Assembly (NCBI GenBank): GCA_020350205.1
Contig: CP070707.1
Coordinates: 1 to 33,882 of the forward strand
Direction of reading: 5' to 3'
From: a bacterium
GTDB taxonomy: Bacteria > Calditrichota > Calditrichia > RBG-13-44-9
Length of the DNA: 33,882 bases
The notes under the pieces are model-generated. The model made no database searches. It was given only the letters and a program-made list of their open reading frames with translations, and was not told the origin of the DNA. The number at the start of each line of letters is the position of its first letter. Within the stretch, counting starts at the first letter, position 1. The position numbers and the translations under genes were made by a program. Shown here in pieces: positions 33,882-33,882 of this stretch.

Positions 33882-33882
33882 A

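Overview
The window looks like ordinary chromosome from a Gram-negative bacterium of the FCB (Fibrobacteres-Chlorobi-Bacteroidetes) superphylum, possibly a Calditrichota, KSB1 or Marinimicrobia-like lineage. The placement is inferred from a PorV/PorQ-type barrel, a secreted protein with a type IX secretion (T9SS) C-terminal sorting domain, a large SprA-reminiscent outer-membrane protein, a BamA/TamA-family barrel and a lipoprotein. No name can be fixed without a search. I saw no phage, transposon, CRISPR, tRNA or rRNA. Almost all genes are intact, and many start with TTG or GTG.

Region 1 (1-8963) is an iron-sulfur cluster assembly locus. A minus-strand operon, rrf2 - Rieske ferredoxin - sufS - sufU, is followed by a separate yceI gene. 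Divergent from it runs a plus-strand operon, sufB - sufC - sufD - sufT(DUF59) - bacilliredoxin (BrxA/B family) - second rrf2. Sigma70-like promoters can be read for both operons. A perfect match to the core of the IscR type 1 operator (GACTATTTTAGTC) lies just downstream of the predicted rrf2 transcription start. Two Rrf2 regulators with different cysteine patterns bracket the locus.

Region 2 (9097-12345) continues the iron and redox theme with a ferritin-like/VIT1 fusion (MbfA-like) and an AhpD-like CxxC protein. A divergent delta-1-pyrroline-5-carboxylate dehydrogenase (pruA) follows, starting with TTG and ending in a strong terminator. The ahpD-like/pruA gap holds a perfect 14-bp palindrome.

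Region 3 (12430-15471) pairs a secreted HExxH metalloprotease of the MXAN_6640 type, carrying a T9SS sorting domain, with a PorV/PorQ-like barrel that has an extra C-terminal beta-sandwich.

Region 4 (15793-24564) holds a membrane protein with an FMN-binding domain, endonuclease IV, purL, an orphan MoxR ATPase, a divergent glycogen-debranching-like protein that seems to lack the usual catalytic segments, and an M20D amidohydrolase.

Region 5 (24891-30917) is an envelope cluster: a lipoprotein built from 18-19-residue beta-helix repeats, converging on a two-gene operon of a 1183-residue outer-membrane protein and a BamA/TamA-family protein.

Region 6 (31214-33881) is a tightly packed BtuFCD/FepBDC-type ABC importer for cobalamin or a ferric chelate, running off the right edge.
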